From the NCBI RefSeq assembly GCF_014851675.1, contig NZ_JACVAE010000001.1:186001-250000 (forward strand): a stretch of 64,000 nt of DNA, written 5' to 3'. The DNA is from Rhizobium sp. ARZ01 (GTDB lineage: Bacteria > Pseudomonadota > Alphaproteobacteria > Rhizobiales > Rhizobiaceae). This document shows, one piece after another, positions 18,830 to 27,775 of the stretch. The position numbers and the translations under genes are program-made. The notes below the pieces were generated by a model. The model was not told the origin of the DNA. It saw nothing but the letters and a program-made list of their open reading frames with translations, and made no database searches. How positions within the stretch are numbered: the stretch's first letter is position 1; each line of letters opens with the position of its first letter.

Positions 18830-19810
18830 ATGACCGTATTCCATCGCAACGAAACGAAGGAGCCGCTGCCCGAGCGTCTTCGCGGCGGCGTGATCGCGAT
18901 CGGCAATTTCGATGGCGTTCATCGGGGGCATCAGTCGGTTTTGCAGCGGGCGCTGGATATCGCCAAAGCGCGAGGCGTGCCGGCGCTGGTCCTCACCTTT
19001 GAGCCGCATCCCCGCACGGTCTTCCGCCCCGATCAGCCGGTCTTCCGCCTGACGCCTGCGTCATTGAAGGCGAAAATCCTCGAGGGCATGGGGTTTTCGG
19101 CAGTGATCGAATATCCCTTCAACCGGCAGTTCTCGCAGACGGCGGCAGCGGATTTCGTCCGCCAGGTGTTGATGGAGTGGCTGCACGCAAGCCATGTCGT
19201 CACCGGCTTCGATTTTCATTTCGGCAAGGGCAGAGAAGGTGGACCGGCCTTCCTGATGGCAGCCGGTGAGGAAAACGGCTTCGGCGTGACCCTGGTGGAT
19301 GCCTTCCGTGACGAGAGCGCCGAGGTGATCTCGTCGAGCCGCATTCGCGAACTGCTTGCGAAAGGCTGCGTGCCTGAAGCCGCGGGCCTGCTCGGCTATC
19401 ACTACACGGTGGAAGCCGAGGTGATCGGCGGCAAGAAGCTTGGTCGCACGCTCGGTTTCCCCACCGCCAATATGCAGCTTCCGCCAGAGGTGGAACTGCG
19501 AACCGGTATTTACGCGGTCCGCTTCCGCCGCGCCGACGGGACACTCTTCGACGGCGTCGCAAGCTACGGCCGTCGGCCGACCGTCGACAGCAACGGTGCG
19601 CCGCTGCTTGAGACCTTCGTCTTCGATTTTTCCGGCGATCTCTATGGCGAAACCTGCACGGTGTCCTTCTTCGAGCACCTGCGCGACGAACTGAAATTCG
19701 ACGGACTCGACGCGCTGGTCGTGCAGATGAAGCGCGACGAGGAGGAGGCGCGGGCACTCCTTTCAGATGTGCGCCCCCTCGGCGAAATCGACCGGCTGCT
19801 CTGTTGCTGA
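18830..19810 (+). CDS. ribF: Bifunctional riboflavin kinase/FAD synthetase
   Basis: RibF makes FMN from riboflavin and then FAD. The 326-residue protein has the nucleotidyltransferase domain first (IGNFDGVHRGHQ near residue 24, TFEPHPRTVF near 58, FHFGKGREGG near 128, SSSRIRELL near 166) and the flavokinase domain from about 190 (GRTLGFPTANMQL near 205, ASYGRRPTV near 243, LLETFVFDF near 256). The start at 18830 follows GGACGAGGG. Length and domain order are normal. Weak hairpin termination follows and ileS lies 246 bases on. Confidence 0.97.
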   Translation: MTVFHRNETKEPLPERLRGGVIAIGNFDGVHRGHQSVLQRALDIAKARGVPALVLTFEPHPRTVFRPDQPVFRLTPASLKAKILEGMGFSAVIEYPFNRQFSQTAAADFVRQVLMEWLHASHVVTGFDFHFGKGREGGPAFLMAAGEENGFGVTLVDAFRDESAEVISSSRIRELLAKGCVPEAAGLLGYHYTVEAEVIGGKKLGRTLGFPTANMQLPPEVELRTGIYAVRFRRADGTLFDGVASYGRRPTVDSNGAPLLETFVFDFSGDLYGETCTVSFFEHLRDELKFDGLDALVVQMKRDEEEARALLSDVRPLGEIDRLLCC

Positions 19811-19820
19811 AGAAGAAAAC

Positions 19821-19846
19821 GTGCGGGCTGCGTCTCCGCACCTTTT
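19821..19846 (+). terminator. Probable terminator after ribF
   Basis: GTGCGG (19821-19826) and CCGCAC (19836-19841) form a 6-bp stem followed by CTTTTC. The T-run is short, so strength is uncertain. Confidence 0.5.
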
Positions 19847-19920
19847 CAATCGCGCCAAAACGCCGTAATACCGCGCGTCATGATGTTCTACCGGCTGACC
19901 ATCGATCTGCGAATTAGTGG

Positions 19921-19962
19921 CCCGGCCTTCCGCGCGCTCTGAGCGAGGCCGGAAGGTCCGGG
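19921..19962 (+). repeat. Large compound hairpin in the ribF-ileS gap
   Basis: CCCGG plus CCTTCCG on the left pair with CGGAAGG and CCGGG on the right with a one-base bulge, enclosing an inner 5-bp stem CGCTC-T-GAGCG. The structure lies 95 bases before the ileS start and has no T-run after it. It could be a leader element of ileS, a processing site or an intergenic palindrome; nothing in the sequence decides. Confidence 0.6.
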
Positions 19963-20056
19963 ATTTCGGGCGTTTCGAACAACGCCCCCGCCGTCACCGA
20001 CAGACAGATTCCCACCTGTAGCGCGACAGTTCGCGCGATGAAGCGATAGCCAAGCC

Positions 20057-22972
20057 ATGACCGATACCGCTGAGAAGATCGACTATTCCTCCACCCTCTA
20101 CCTGCCGCAGACGGATTTCCCGATGCGTGCCGGCCTGCCGCAGAAGGAGCCGGAAACGGTGGCCCGCTGGCAGAAGATGGATCTCTACAAGAAGCTGCGC
20201 GCCTCTGCCGCCGGCCGCGAGAAGTTCGTCCTGCACGACGGCCCGCCCTATGCCAACGGCAACATCCATATCGGCCACGCGCTGAACAAGATCCTCAAGG
20301 ACGTCATCAACCGCTCGTTCCAGATGCGCGGCTATGACGCCAACTACGTGCCCGGCTGGGACTGCCACGGCCTTCCGATCGAATGGAAGATCGAGGAGAA
20401 ATACCGCGAGAAGGGCAAGAACAAGGACGAGGTTCCTGTCAACGAGTTCCGCCAGGAATGCCGCGACTTCGCTACCGGCTGGATCAAAGTGCAGACCGAG
20501 GAGTTCAAGCGTCTCGGTATCGAAGGCGACTTCGAAAACCCCTACACGACGATGAATTTCCATGCGGAAGCCCGCATCGCCGGCGAACTGATGAAGATCG
20601 CGAAAAGCGGCCAGCTCTACCGCGGCTCCAAGCCGATCATGTGGTCAGTCGTCGAGCGCACGGCGCTGGCCGAGGCGGAAGTCGAGTATGCTGACGTCGA
20701 GAGCGACATGATCTGGGTGAAATTCCCGGTCAAGGAAGGCCCGGACGCGCTTGCCGGCACCTTCGTCGTCATCTGGACGACGACCCCGTGGACGATCCCC
20801 GGCAACCGCGCGGTCGCGTTTTCCTCACGCTACGCCTACGGCCTCTATGAAGTGGCGACCGCCGAGAACGATTTCGGCCCGCAGCCGGGCGAAAAGCTGA
20901 TTTTCGCCAAGCGGCTTGCGGACGAGTCCGCCGCCAAGGCCAAGCTGACCTTCAACTTCGTCCGCGACATTGAGGCCGATGAGCTCGCCGCGATCACCTG
21001 CGCCCATCCGCTGCACGGTCTCGGCGGCGGCTACGACTTCAAGGTGCCGCTGCTTGACGGCGACCACGTCACCGACGACGCCGGCACGGGTTTCGTCCAC
21101 ACCGCCCCCGGCCACGGCCGCGAGGACTTTGACGCCTGGATGGATTCTGCCCGCGCGCTCGAAGCGCGTGGCATCTCCTCGGCCATCCCCTTCACCGTCG
21201 ACGACGCCGGCTACTTCACCTCCGACGCGCCCGGCTTCGGCCCGGATGCGGAGGGCGGTGCCGGCCGCGTCATCGACGACAAGGGCAAGAAGGGCGACGC
21301 CAACGACCGCGTCATCAAGGCGCTGATCGCCCGTCACGCGCTCTTCGCCCGCGGCCGCCTGAAGCACTCCTATCCGCATTCCTGGCGTTCGAAGAAGCCG
21401 GTGATCTTCCGCAACACGCCGCAGTGGTTCGTTTACATGGACAAGGAACTCGGCGATGGCACGACGCTGCGCTCGCGCTCGCTGTCGGCGATCGATGCCA
21501 CCCGCTTCGTGCCAGCCGCCGGCCAGAACCGTCTGCGCGCCATGATCGAAGCCCGCCCGGACTGGGTGCTTTCCCGTCAAAGAGCGTGGGGCGTGCCGAT
21601 CGCCATCTTCGCTGACGACGACGGCAACGTACTGCTCGATGAGGCGGTCAATGCCCGTATCCTCGAGTCCTTCGAGAAGGAAGGCGCCGATGCCTGGTTC
21701 GCCGACGGCGCCAAGGAGCGCTTCCTCGGCAATGACCACGACCACGCCAAGTGGACGCAGGTCATGGACATTCTCGACGTCTGGTTCGACTCGGGCTCGA
21801 CCCACACTTTCACGCTCGAAGACCGCCCGGACCTGAAGTGGCCGGCCGACGTCTATCTCGAAGGCTCAGACCAGCACCGCGGCTGGTTCCATTCCTCGCT
21901 GCTCGAAAGCTGCGCGACGCGCGGCCGCGCGCCCTATAACGCCGTTGTCACCCACGGGTTCACGATGGACGAGAAGGGCGAGAAGATGTCGAAGTCCAAG
22001 GGCAACGTCGTCTCGCCGCAGGACGTCATGAAGGACGCCGGCGCCGATATCCTGCGTCTCTGGGTCATGACGACGGACTACTGGGAAGACCAGCGCCTCG
22101 GCAAGACGATCATTCAGACCAACATCGACGCCTACCGGAAGCTGCGCAACACTATCCGCTGGATGCTCGGCACGCTAGCGCACGACAAGGGTGAGGAGAT
22201 CGCCTATGCCGACATGCCGGAGCTGGAAAAGCTGATGCTGCATCGCCTCGCCGAGCTGGATAAGCTCGTGCGCGAGGGATACGACGCCTTCGACTTCAAG
22301 AAGATCGCCCGCGCGCTGATCGACTTCTCCAACGTCGAGCTGTCGGCCTTCTACTTCGATGTCCGCAAGGACGCGCTCTATTGCGACGCACCCTCCAGCC
22401 TGCGCCGCCGCGCAGCACTTGCGGTCATCCGCAAGCTGTTCGACTGCCTCGTCTTGTGGCTTGCGCCGATGCTGCCGTTCACGACCGAGGAAGCCTGGCT
22501 GTCGCACAAGCCCGATGCGGTTTCGGTTCACCTCGAGCAATTCCCGCAGATCCCGGCGGAGTGGAAGAACGACGCGCTCGAATCCAAGTGGGAGAAGATC
22601 CGCACGGTCCGCACCGTCGTCACCGGCGCGCTGGAGATCGAGCGCCGTGAGAAGCGGATCGGTTCGTCCTTGGAAGCCGCTCCGGTCGTCTACATCGCCG
22701 ATACGGAATTGATGGCGGCACTGGAGGGCGAGGATTTCGCCGAGATCTGCATCACCTCGGCGATCACGCTCGTCGCGGGTGAGGGGCCGGCCGAGGCCTT
22801 CCGCCTTGCTGAAGTCGCAGGCGTCGCCGTCGAGCCTAAGCTTGCAGAAGGTAAGAAGTGCGCCCGGTCCTGGCGGATCACCACCGATGTCGGCTCGGAT
22901 CCGGACTATCCGGACGTTTCCACTCGCGATGCGGCAGCCCTTCGCGAGATCGGCTTTCGCGCCGCCGCTTGA
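20057..22972 (+). CDS. ileS: Isoleucyl-tRNA synthetase
   Basis: IleRS charges tRNA-Ile and edits mischarged valine. The 971-residue class I enzyme contains the HIGH motif ([11 protein letters not shown] near residue 75), an editing domain ([12 protein letters not shown] near 238 and [12 protein letters not shown] near 345), KMSKSKGN near 640 and the anticodon-binding helical domain from about 690. The C-terminal segment keeps only one Cys (KKCARSW) where E. coli IleRS has two CxxC pairs binding zinc, so the zinc ribbon is degenerate. The length is slightly over the usual 930-940. Confidence 0.98.
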   Translation: MTDTAEKIDYSSTLYLPQTDFPMRAGLPQKEPETVARWQKMDLYKKLRASAAGREKFVLHDGPPYANGNIHIGHALNKILKDVINRSFQMRGYDANYVPGWDCHGLPIEWKIEEKYREKGKNKDEVPVNEFRQECRDFATGWIKVQTEEFKRLGIEGDFENPYTTMNFHAEARIAGELMKIAKSGQLYRGSKPIMWSVVERTALAEAEVEYADVESDMIWVKFPVKEGPDALAGTFVVIWTTTPWTIPGNRAVAFSSRYAYGLYEVATAENDFGPQPGEKLIFAKRLADESAAKAKLTFNFVRDIEADELAAITCAHPLHGLGGGYDFKVPLLDGDHVTDDAGTGFVHTAPGHGREDFDAWMDSARALEARGISSAIPFTVDDAGYFTSDAPGFGPDAEGGAGRVIDDKGKKGDANDRVIKALIARHALFARGRLKHSYPHSWRSKKPVIFRNTPQWFVYMDKELGDGTTLRSRSLSAIDATRFVPAAGQNRLRAMIEARPDWVLSRQRAWGVPIAIFADDDGNVLLDEAVNARILESFEKEGADAWFADGAKERFLGNDHDHAKWTQVMDILDVWFDSGSTHTFTLEDRPDLKWPADVYLEGSDQHRGWFHSSLLESCATRGRAPYNAVVTHGFTMDEKGEKMSKSKGNVVSPQDVMKDAGADILRLWVMTTDYWEDQRLGKTIIQTNIDAYRKLRNTIRWMLGTLAHDKGEEIAYADMPELEKLMLHRLAELDKLVREGYDAFDFKKIARALIDFSNVELSAFYFDVRKDALYCDAPSSLRRRAALAVIRKLFDCLVLWLAPMLPFTTEEAWLSHKPDAVSVHLEQFPQIPAEWKNDALESKWEKIRTVRTVVTGALEIERREKRIGSSLEAAPVVYIADTELMAALEGEDFAEICITSAITLVAGEGPAEAFRLAEVAGVAVEPKLAEGKKCARSWRITTDVGSDPDYPDVSTRDAAALREIGFRAAA

Positions 22973-23013
22973 GCGGTGTGATCACGAAAGGTTGTGAACA
23001 AGGCATCTAAGTT

Positions 23014-23047
23014 ACCGGATGAATTGCACATTTGTGCTTCATCCGGT
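23014..23047. repeat. Inverted repeat between ileS and lipoprotein gene
   Basis: ACCGGATGA (23014-23022) and TCATCCGGT (23039-23047) pair perfectly, and GCACA with TGTGC extends the stem inside. There are 14 paired bases with a tiny loop and no T-run, 40 bases after ileS. It may end ileS transcription or stabilise mRNA. Confidence 0.5.
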
Positions 23048-23142
23048 ATTGCTGCCTGAAAATCGTCGGATTTCTCGGCCAACGCACGGCATCCGACAAA
23101 CATGGTCGACGTGATTCACCGGCTCTGCTGGGAAGGGTTTGC

Positions 23143-23763
23143 ATGGGAATGACGCGAGGAATTCGACTGGGCGCCAGCGTAGCGGCACTGCTTGGCGCAT
23201 GCGCTGTGCTTTCCGGCTGCATCGGCGGCCCGACTTACGGAACCGACAAGACGAGCGGCGAGCAGCTGATGGACGACATCGGCAACTCGGTCATGCTCAG
23301 GGCGCCGAACAGCAGCGACAAGAAGATCGCCTACGCGCCGCGCGGCGGCCTCGTGGTGCCCAAGGAGCAGGGGCAGCTCGTGACGCCGCAGAAGTCGCTC
23401 GCCTCTACGACGGACAATCCGCAGTGGGTGGAAAACCCCGAGGATATGCGTGACCGTCTCAAGGCCGAGGCAACCGAGAACGAGCGCAAGATCGGCTACA
23501 ATTCTCCGCTGCAGACGCAGAACAACACGATGCGCCAGCTCTCGACAAAGGAGCAGACGGAGCAGTATCGTGAGGCGCGCAGGCTGCAGCAGGGCCTCTA
23601 TTCCGACAAGCGTCGCTACCTTAGCGATCCGCCGCTCGACTATCGCAAGCTTCCCGAAGAGGCGGCCGCGGACCTCGGCGAGCCGGAAAAGAAGAAGGAG
23701 CGCCGGCGTCTGAAGGAGGCCAAAATGGCCAACGGCGGCTCGAAGACGTGGTGGCCGTTCTGA
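23143..23763 (+). CDS. Putative lipoprotein, conserved in rhizobia
   Basis: A 206-residue exported protein of unknown role. The N-terminus is a type II signal peptide ending in the lipobox LSGC near residue 24, so the mature protein should be lipid-anchored. The remainder is hydrophilic, rich in Lys, Glu, Gln and Arg, with RAPNSSDKK and PPLDYRKLPEEAAADL segments and a Lys/Arg-rich C-terminus ending in WWPF. GGAAGGG precedes the ATG at 23143. It reads like the unassigned envelope lipoproteins found in many Rhizobiales, but I cannot name a function. It is followed by two hairpins, the second a strong terminator. Confidence 0.75.
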   Translation: MGMTRGIRLGASVAALLGACAVLSGCIGGPTYGTDKTSGEQLMDDIGNSVMLRAPNSSDKKIAYAPRGGLVVPKEQGQLVTPQKSLASTTDNPQWVENPEDMRDRLKAEATENERKIGYNSPLQTQNNTMRQLSTKEQTEQYREARRLQQGLYSDKRRYLSDPPLDYRKLPEEAAADLGEPEKKKERRRLKEAKMANGGSKTWWPF

Positions 23764-23771
23764 TGTCTGCA

Positions 23772-23794
23772 GCGCAAGGGCGACGCCCTTGCGC
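23772..23794 (+). repeat. Near-perfect 23-base palindrome after the lipoprotein gene
   Basis: GCGCAAGGGCG-A-CGCCCTTGCGC reads almost identically on both strands, with an 11-bp stem and a single central base. It begins 9 bases after the lipoprotein stop and has no U-tract, so it is not an ordinary terminator; the terminator is the separate stem 17 bases further on. Confidence 0.6.
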
Positions 23795-23810
23795 AATGTT
23801 CCAGCGAAGT

Positions 23811-23848
23811 GCCGTTGTCGGGTTGCCGCACAACGGCCTTTTTATTTT
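23811..23848 (+). terminator. Strong rho-independent terminator after the lipoprotein gene
   Basis: GCCGTTGT and ACAACGGC form a perfect 8-bp stem around an 11-base loop, followed at once by CTTTTTATTTT. Confidence 0.9.
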
Positions 23849-23861
23849 CGAGCAAGAAGCG

Positions 23862-24344
23862 ATGAACTACAGAATCCGCAACGCGACTGCGTCCGACGCG
23901 CCAGTCATCCTGCGCTTCATCACGGAGCTCGCCGTCTACGAAAAGGCGGGACATGAGGTCGAGGCGACGGTCGAGACCCTGACGGAGACGATGTTCGGAC
24001 CGAAGTCGGTGACGCGCGCGGTGATCTGCGAGACTGAGATGGGGGTTCCGGCCGGCTTCGCCATCTGGTTCTACAACTATTCCACCTGGCAGGCCCGTAA
24101 GGGGCTCTATCTCGAAGACCTCTACGTGACACCTGGCCATCGCGGTGGCGGAGTCGGGCGCAAGCTCCTGCGGCATCTGGCACAGGTCGCCGTGGCCGAG
24201 GGATGTGGCCGCTTCGAATGGAGCGTGCTCGACTGGAACGAACCGGCGATCCGCGTCTATGACGCGATCGACGCCGAGCCGCAGACCGAATGGGTACGTT
24301 ACCGCCTGGCAGGCGAAAAACTCAAGGCATTCGCGGCCGGTTGA
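23862..24344 (+). CDS. GNAT N-acetyltransferase, diamine acetyltransferase-like
   Basis: A 160-residue acetyl-CoA-dependent acetyltransferase. The GNAT motif A with the CoA pyrophosphate loop is LYLEDLYVTPGHRGGGVGRKLL near residues 83-104, with the Arg-x-x-Gly-x-Gly loop present as RGGGVG, and the C-terminal WSVLDWNEPAIRVYDAI near 122-138. The start LYEKAGHEVEAT and DW-N-PAI pattern are like spermidine/spermine or thialysine acetyltransferases, so a polyamine or amino-acid substrate is plausible. It begins at 23862; upstream in-frame residues would cross the terminator. It is a single-gene unit. Confidence 0.85.
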   Translation: MNYRIRNATASDAPVILRFITELAVYEKAGHEVEATVETLTETMFGPKSVTRAVICETEMGVPAGFAIWFYNYSTWQARKGLYLEDLYVTPGHRGGGVGRKLLRHLAQVAVAEGCGRFEWSVLDWNEPAIRVYDAIDAEPQTEWVRYRLAGEKLKAFAAG

Positions 24345-24356
24345 CACGCCCGCGTT

Positions 24357-24376
24357 GTGAAAGTTGCAAATTTCAC
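24357..24376. promoter_or_regulatory. 20-base palindrome upstream of the GGEEF gene, possible operator
   Basis: GTGAAA-G-TTGCAA-A-TTTCAC is a near-perfect palindrome with one mismatched pair, 46 bases before the diguanylate cyclase start. A TTGACA lies at 24341-24346, 17 bases before TTGCAA; this -10 is poor, but the layout would place the palindrome over a promoter. Confidence 0.4.
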
Positions 24377-24422
24377 TTCACATCTCATATCTTCTTAACC
24401 CGGCAGGGATAGCTTCCGCCGC

Positions 24423-25226
24423 ATGTTGGGTATCAGCAGAAAAACGGCCATGAAGGCTGCAGTCGCGACGGGAGCCTCCGTCGTTGTTTCCGTTTGCATC
24501 GTCCTGTTGTTGGTGCCGATACTGGGTGGCCACCCGGACGGACCGGGCTTCTGGATGAGTGTGCTGTGTCCGTTGCTCATCGGCGGCCCTGCCAGCACCT
24601 ACCAATTCCACCAGAAGGAAACCATTGCGCGGCAGCACGAGGATTTGGCCCGCATGCATGGCGAACTGGAGGAGGCGCATCTGACGCTGAAACGCCTGCA
24701 TGCCGATCTTGAACAAAAGGCACGAACGGATTCCCTGACTGGCGGCCTCAACCGTGAGGCATTCTTCGCAAACTTCGAAGCGAAAGGATCCAATGCAGGG
24801 CCGGTTGCGCTGTTGATCGCCGACGCAGATCACTTCAAGAAGATCAACGATGCCTTCGGCCACCTGGTTGGCGACGAAACGCTGAGGAGGATCGGTGCCG
24901 TCATGACCAAAACCCTGGGAGAAAACGCTCCATGGGCGAGGATTGGCGGGGAAGAGTTCGTGGCTTTTCTGCAGGGCGCGGATCGCACAAGCGCCATTCA
25001 GGTAGCCGAGCGCATCCGCCGTTCCGTACTGGTAAGCGGCCTCTTGGCCGACGGAAGGCCGGTCCCGTTGAGCATCAGCATCGGAATCGCAATCAGCGAC
25101 GGCCCATTCGATCCAATGGAGTTGTTTCGTCGGGCGGATGCAGATCTTTATCGCGCGAAATCCGCGGGCCGAAACTGCATCGTGATGGACGGGCGCGAGG
25201 TATCCGCATCGACCAGGGCTGCCTGA
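24423..25226 (+). CDS. Membrane-anchored GGEEF diguanylate cyclase
   Basis: A 267-residue inner-membrane enzyme predicted to make c-di-GMP. Two membrane helices (about 12-34 and 42-58) are joined by a short loop, then a coiled coil (about 62-100, KETIARQHEDLARMHGELEEA region) leads to a GGDEF domain from about 100. The active-site motif is IGGEEF at 174-179, a functional variant; LIADADHFKKINDAFGH and SISIGIAISD are also intact. There is no RxxD inhibitory site 5 residues before the motif, so product inhibition may be weak. No periplasmic sensor domain exists, only a very short loop. It is convergent with tadA (2 bases apart). Confidence 0.92.
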   Translation: MLGISRKTAMKAAVATGASVVVSVCIVLLLVPILGGHPDGPGFWMSVLCPLLIGGPASTYQFHQKETIARQHEDLARMHGELEEAHLTLKRLHADLEQKARTDSLTGGLNREAFFANFEAKGSNAGPVALLIADADHFKKINDAFGHLVGDETLRRIGAVMTKTLGENAPWARIGGEEFVAFLQGADRTSAIQVAERIRRSVLVSGLLADGRPVPLSISIGIAISDGPFDPMELFRRADADLYRAKSAGRNCIVMDGREVSASTRAA

Positions 25227-25228
25227 AT

Positions 25229-25681
25229 TCAGTCGCCTTCGCGTCGATCCCGGAAAAACTGCCTGAGTATCTCTGCCGCCTCGCTTTCCTGCAGACCCGA
25301 ATAGACGTCAGGCGTGTGGTGGCAGGTGGGTTGAGCGTAAAAGCGCACGCCATTGTCGACGCCCCCGCCCTTGGGATCCTCAGCGCCATAGTAGAGCCGC
25401 CGCAGCCTGGCGAAGGAGATGGCGGCGGCGCACATCGTGCAGGGTTCCAGCGTGACATAGAGATCGGCATCGTTGAGGCGTTCGTTGCCAAGAACTTCGG
25501 CCGCTTCGCGGATGACCAGGATCTCCGCGTGCGCTGTCACGTCGCGATCGGTGCGGGTACGGTTGCCGGCGCGGGCGATGATCTTGCCGTCATGGACGAG
25601 AACGGCGCCGATCGGCACTTCGCCGCGTTTCGCCGCCTTGCGGGCTTCGGCCAACGCCTGATCCATGAACCTATTCGTCAT
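25229..25681 (-). CDS. tadA: tRNA-specific adenosine deaminase TadA
   Basis: TadA converts adenosine to inosine at the wobble position of tRNA-Arg(ACG). The 150-residue protein has the zinc-dependent deaminase signature HAEILVIREAAE near residue 54 (catalytic Glu) and PCTMCAAAI near 84. EVPIGAVLVHDGKIIARAGN is the typical front part. I start at 25681 (MTNRFMDQA); an in-frame ATG at 25729 would add 16 residues not seen in the family. It is divergent from the pseudouridine synthase gene, 72 bases away. Confidence 0.93.
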   Translation of the reverse strand: MTNRFMDQALAEARKAAKRGEVPIGAVLVHDGKIIARAGNRTRTDRDVTAHAEILVIREAAEVLGNERLNDADLYVTLEPCTMCAAAISFARLRRLYYGAEDPKGGGVDNGVRFYAQPTCHHTPDVYSGLQESEAAEILRQFFRDRREGD

Positions 25682-25753
25682 GTCGCTCACAATTTCTCTT
25701 AACCCCGGTCGCCTGACCTGATACGACACGCCAAAACGCTAGGCAAACAACAT

Positions 25754-27769
25754 ATGATATCCAGAGACAAGCCAAAACGGCCGGGCGCAAAGCCCTTCGA
25801 CCGCGATCGCAAGCCCCGTGACGGCGCTGGCAAGCCTGCCGGCAAGAAGCCGTTTGGCGCGGGCGCGAAGGCGGGCGGCTTCACAAAATCCGAACGCGGT
25901 CCCGCAAAATCGCAAGGACCGCGGAAGGACACCGAACGCGACTTCGGAAAGAAGGCCAAGTCGAGCGCCCCCGCTGCCGCATCCGGCCATTCCGCAGGAC
26001 AGGAACCGGAGCGCATTTCCAAGCTGCTTGCGCGCGCAGGCGTGGCCTCGCGCCGCGATATAGAGCGCATGATCATGGAGGGAAGGGTCAGCCTGAACGG
26101 CGCCGTGCTCGACACGCCGGTCGTCAACGTCACCTTCGCGGACCATATCGAGGTGGATGGCGTGCCGATCCGCGGCATCGAGCGCACGCGCCTGTGGCTC
26201 TATCACAAGCCCGCTGGCCTGGTGACGACGAACTCCGATCCTGAAGGCCGCCCGACCGTGTTCGAGCACCTGCCGGCGGACCTGCCGCGGGTGATGTCCA
26301 TCGGCCGGCTCGATATCAACACGGAGGGCATTCTCCTTCTGACCAATGACGGCGGCCTTGCGCGCGTTCTCGAGCTGCCGACGACCGGCTGGCTGCGCCG
26401 CTACCGCGTGCGCGCCCATGGCAAGATCGAACAGGAAGCACTCGACGGCCTGAAGGACGGCATTGCCGTCGACGGCGTTCTCTACGGCGGCATCGAAGCG
26501 ACGCTCGACAAGGTGCAGGGCTCGAACGTCTGGATCACAATGGGTCTTCGCGAAGGCAAGAACCGCGAGATCAAGAACGTGCTCGGCGCGCTTGGTCTGG
26601 AGGTCAACCGCCTGATCCGTATTTCCTACGGCCCGTTCCAGCTCGGCGACCTGCCGGAAGGGCACGCACAGGAAATCCGTGGCCGCACGCTGCGCGACCA
26701 GCTCGGTCCGCGGCTGATCGAGGAAGCCAAGGCGAATTTCGAGGCGCCTCTGTTCGATCAGCAGCACGACGACAAGGAAGAAGCCCTCACGCGCGCCCAG
26801 AAGGGTGGCCGCGAGGAGCGCGGGCCTTCGTCATTCCGGGAAAAGGACGGCGATCGCCGCGAGAAGGCGCGGGCGCGCCTTGATACGAAGCGGGACGACC
26901 GGTTTGGAGACAAGCGGGGCGAGCATCGCGGACGTGACCGCGACGATGACCGCTTTGACGACCGGCCGAAGCGTGAGCCGGGTCATCGCGCGCGCAAATC
27001 CAACGTCTGGATGGCACCCGGCGCACGCCCCGTGGCGGAGAAGGGTCAGAAGGCGGCCGAGGGTGAGGAAGCCGTGAAGCGCACGCCGCGTGACCGGCCG
27101 GAAGGCGCTCCAAAGACCAAGCGCTATGGCCGGACCCGGGATGGCGAGGCGACGAAGTCGACGCATAAATTCGATCCCGACCGGAAAAAGCCCGGCGGCC
27201 GTTTCGAGGAACGCGGCGATCGCGACCGCAACCGAGACAGCAACCGTGGCGCGCGCGGTCCGCGTGTTCTCGGCGCCGGGGATGAAGGCGGCGAATGGAT
27301 CCGCGCCAGCGAACCGGAAGCGCAGTCGCGTGACGATCGCGGCGGTGGCTTCGGCCGCTCGCGATCCGGAGACGAGCGTGCACCGCGCGATTTCGGTGAT
27401 CGCCCCGGGCGCGACGACCGCAAGCCGCGCGGCAAGCCCTTCGGCGAGCGGAGCGGCGACAAGCCGTTCGGCAAGCGCGAAGACAGACCTTTCCGCGGGC
27501 GTGAAAACGACAGGGGCGAGCGCTCTTTCGGTGACAGGCCTTCTGGTGGCCGAGGCGGGGAACGTTCTTTCGGTGACAAGCCTTCCGGCGGTCGGGGTGG
27601 AGAACGTGCGTTCGGTGGCAAGCCGGGCGGGAAATCCTTTGGTGGAAAGCCGTCTTTCGGCAAGTCGGCAGGTGGCCGCCCGGGTGGAAAGCCTGGTGGC
27701 GGCAGGCCCGCAGGCAAGCCGGGTGGCGGTCGCCCCGCCGGCGGCAAGCCGCGCGGACGAGGGAACTGA
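25754..27769 (+). CDS. rRNA pseudouridine synthase (RsuA/RluB family) with long RG-rich tail
   Basis: This 671-residue protein has a basic 85-residue N-terminal extension, an S4 RNA-binding domain (about 86-140, ISKLLARAGVASRRD), and an RsuA/RluB catalytic domain (about 145-330) with the catalytic Asp187 in GRLDINTEGILLLTNDG and REGKNREIKN near 267. It should modify uridines in 23S rRNA (RluB-like) or 16S rRNA. From about residue 335 to the end lies some 335 residues of low-complexity sequence rich in Arg, Gly, Asp, Lys, Ser and Phe with repeated GERSFGDKPSGGRG units. The typical enzyme is 230-300 residues, so about half of this protein is disordered extension. It is followed by rsmD, another rRNA modifier, 6 bases on. 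Confidence 0.92.
   Translation: MISRDKPKRPGAKPFDRDRKPRDGAGKPAGKKPFGAGAKAGGFTKSERGPAKSQGPRKDTERDFGKKAKSSAPAAASGHSAGQEPERISKLLARAGVASRRDIERMIMEGRVSLNGAVLDTPVVNVTFADHIEVDGVPIRGIERTRLWLYHKPAGLVTTNSDPEGRPTVFEHLPADLPRVMSIGRLDINTEGILLLTNDGGLARVLELPTTGWLRRYRVRAHGKIEQEALDGLKDGIAVDGVLYGGIEATLDKVQGSNVWITMGLREGKNREIKNVLGALGLEVNRLIRISYGPFQLGDLPEGHAQEIRGRTLRDQLGPRLIEEAKANFEAPLFDQQHDDKEEALTRAQKGGREERGPSSFREKDGDRREKARARLDTKRDDRFGDKRGEHRGRDRDDDRFDDRPKREPGHRARKSNVWMAPGARPVAEKGQKAAEGEEAVKRTPRDRPEGAPKTKRYGRTRDGEATKSTHKFDPDRKKPGGRFEERGDRDRNRDSNRGARGPRVLGAGDEGGEWIRASEPEAQSRDDRGGGFGRSRSGDERAPRDFGDRPGRDDRKPRGKPFGERSGDKPFGKREDRPFRGRENDRGERSFGDRPSGGRGGERSFGDKPSGGRGGERAFGGKPGGKSFGGKPSFGKSAGGRPGGKPGGGRPAGKPGGGRPAGGKPRGRGN
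27512..27640 (+). repeat. Coding repeat in the pseudouridine synthase tail
   Basis: About three successive copies of a roughly 45-base unit encode GERSFGDRPSGGRG, GERSFGDKPSGGRG and GERAFGGKPGG. Beyond them the tail continues as simpler Gly-Lys-Pro-Arg-Gly repeats to 27760. Confidence 0.75.
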
Positions 27770-27775
27770 CGCGCT

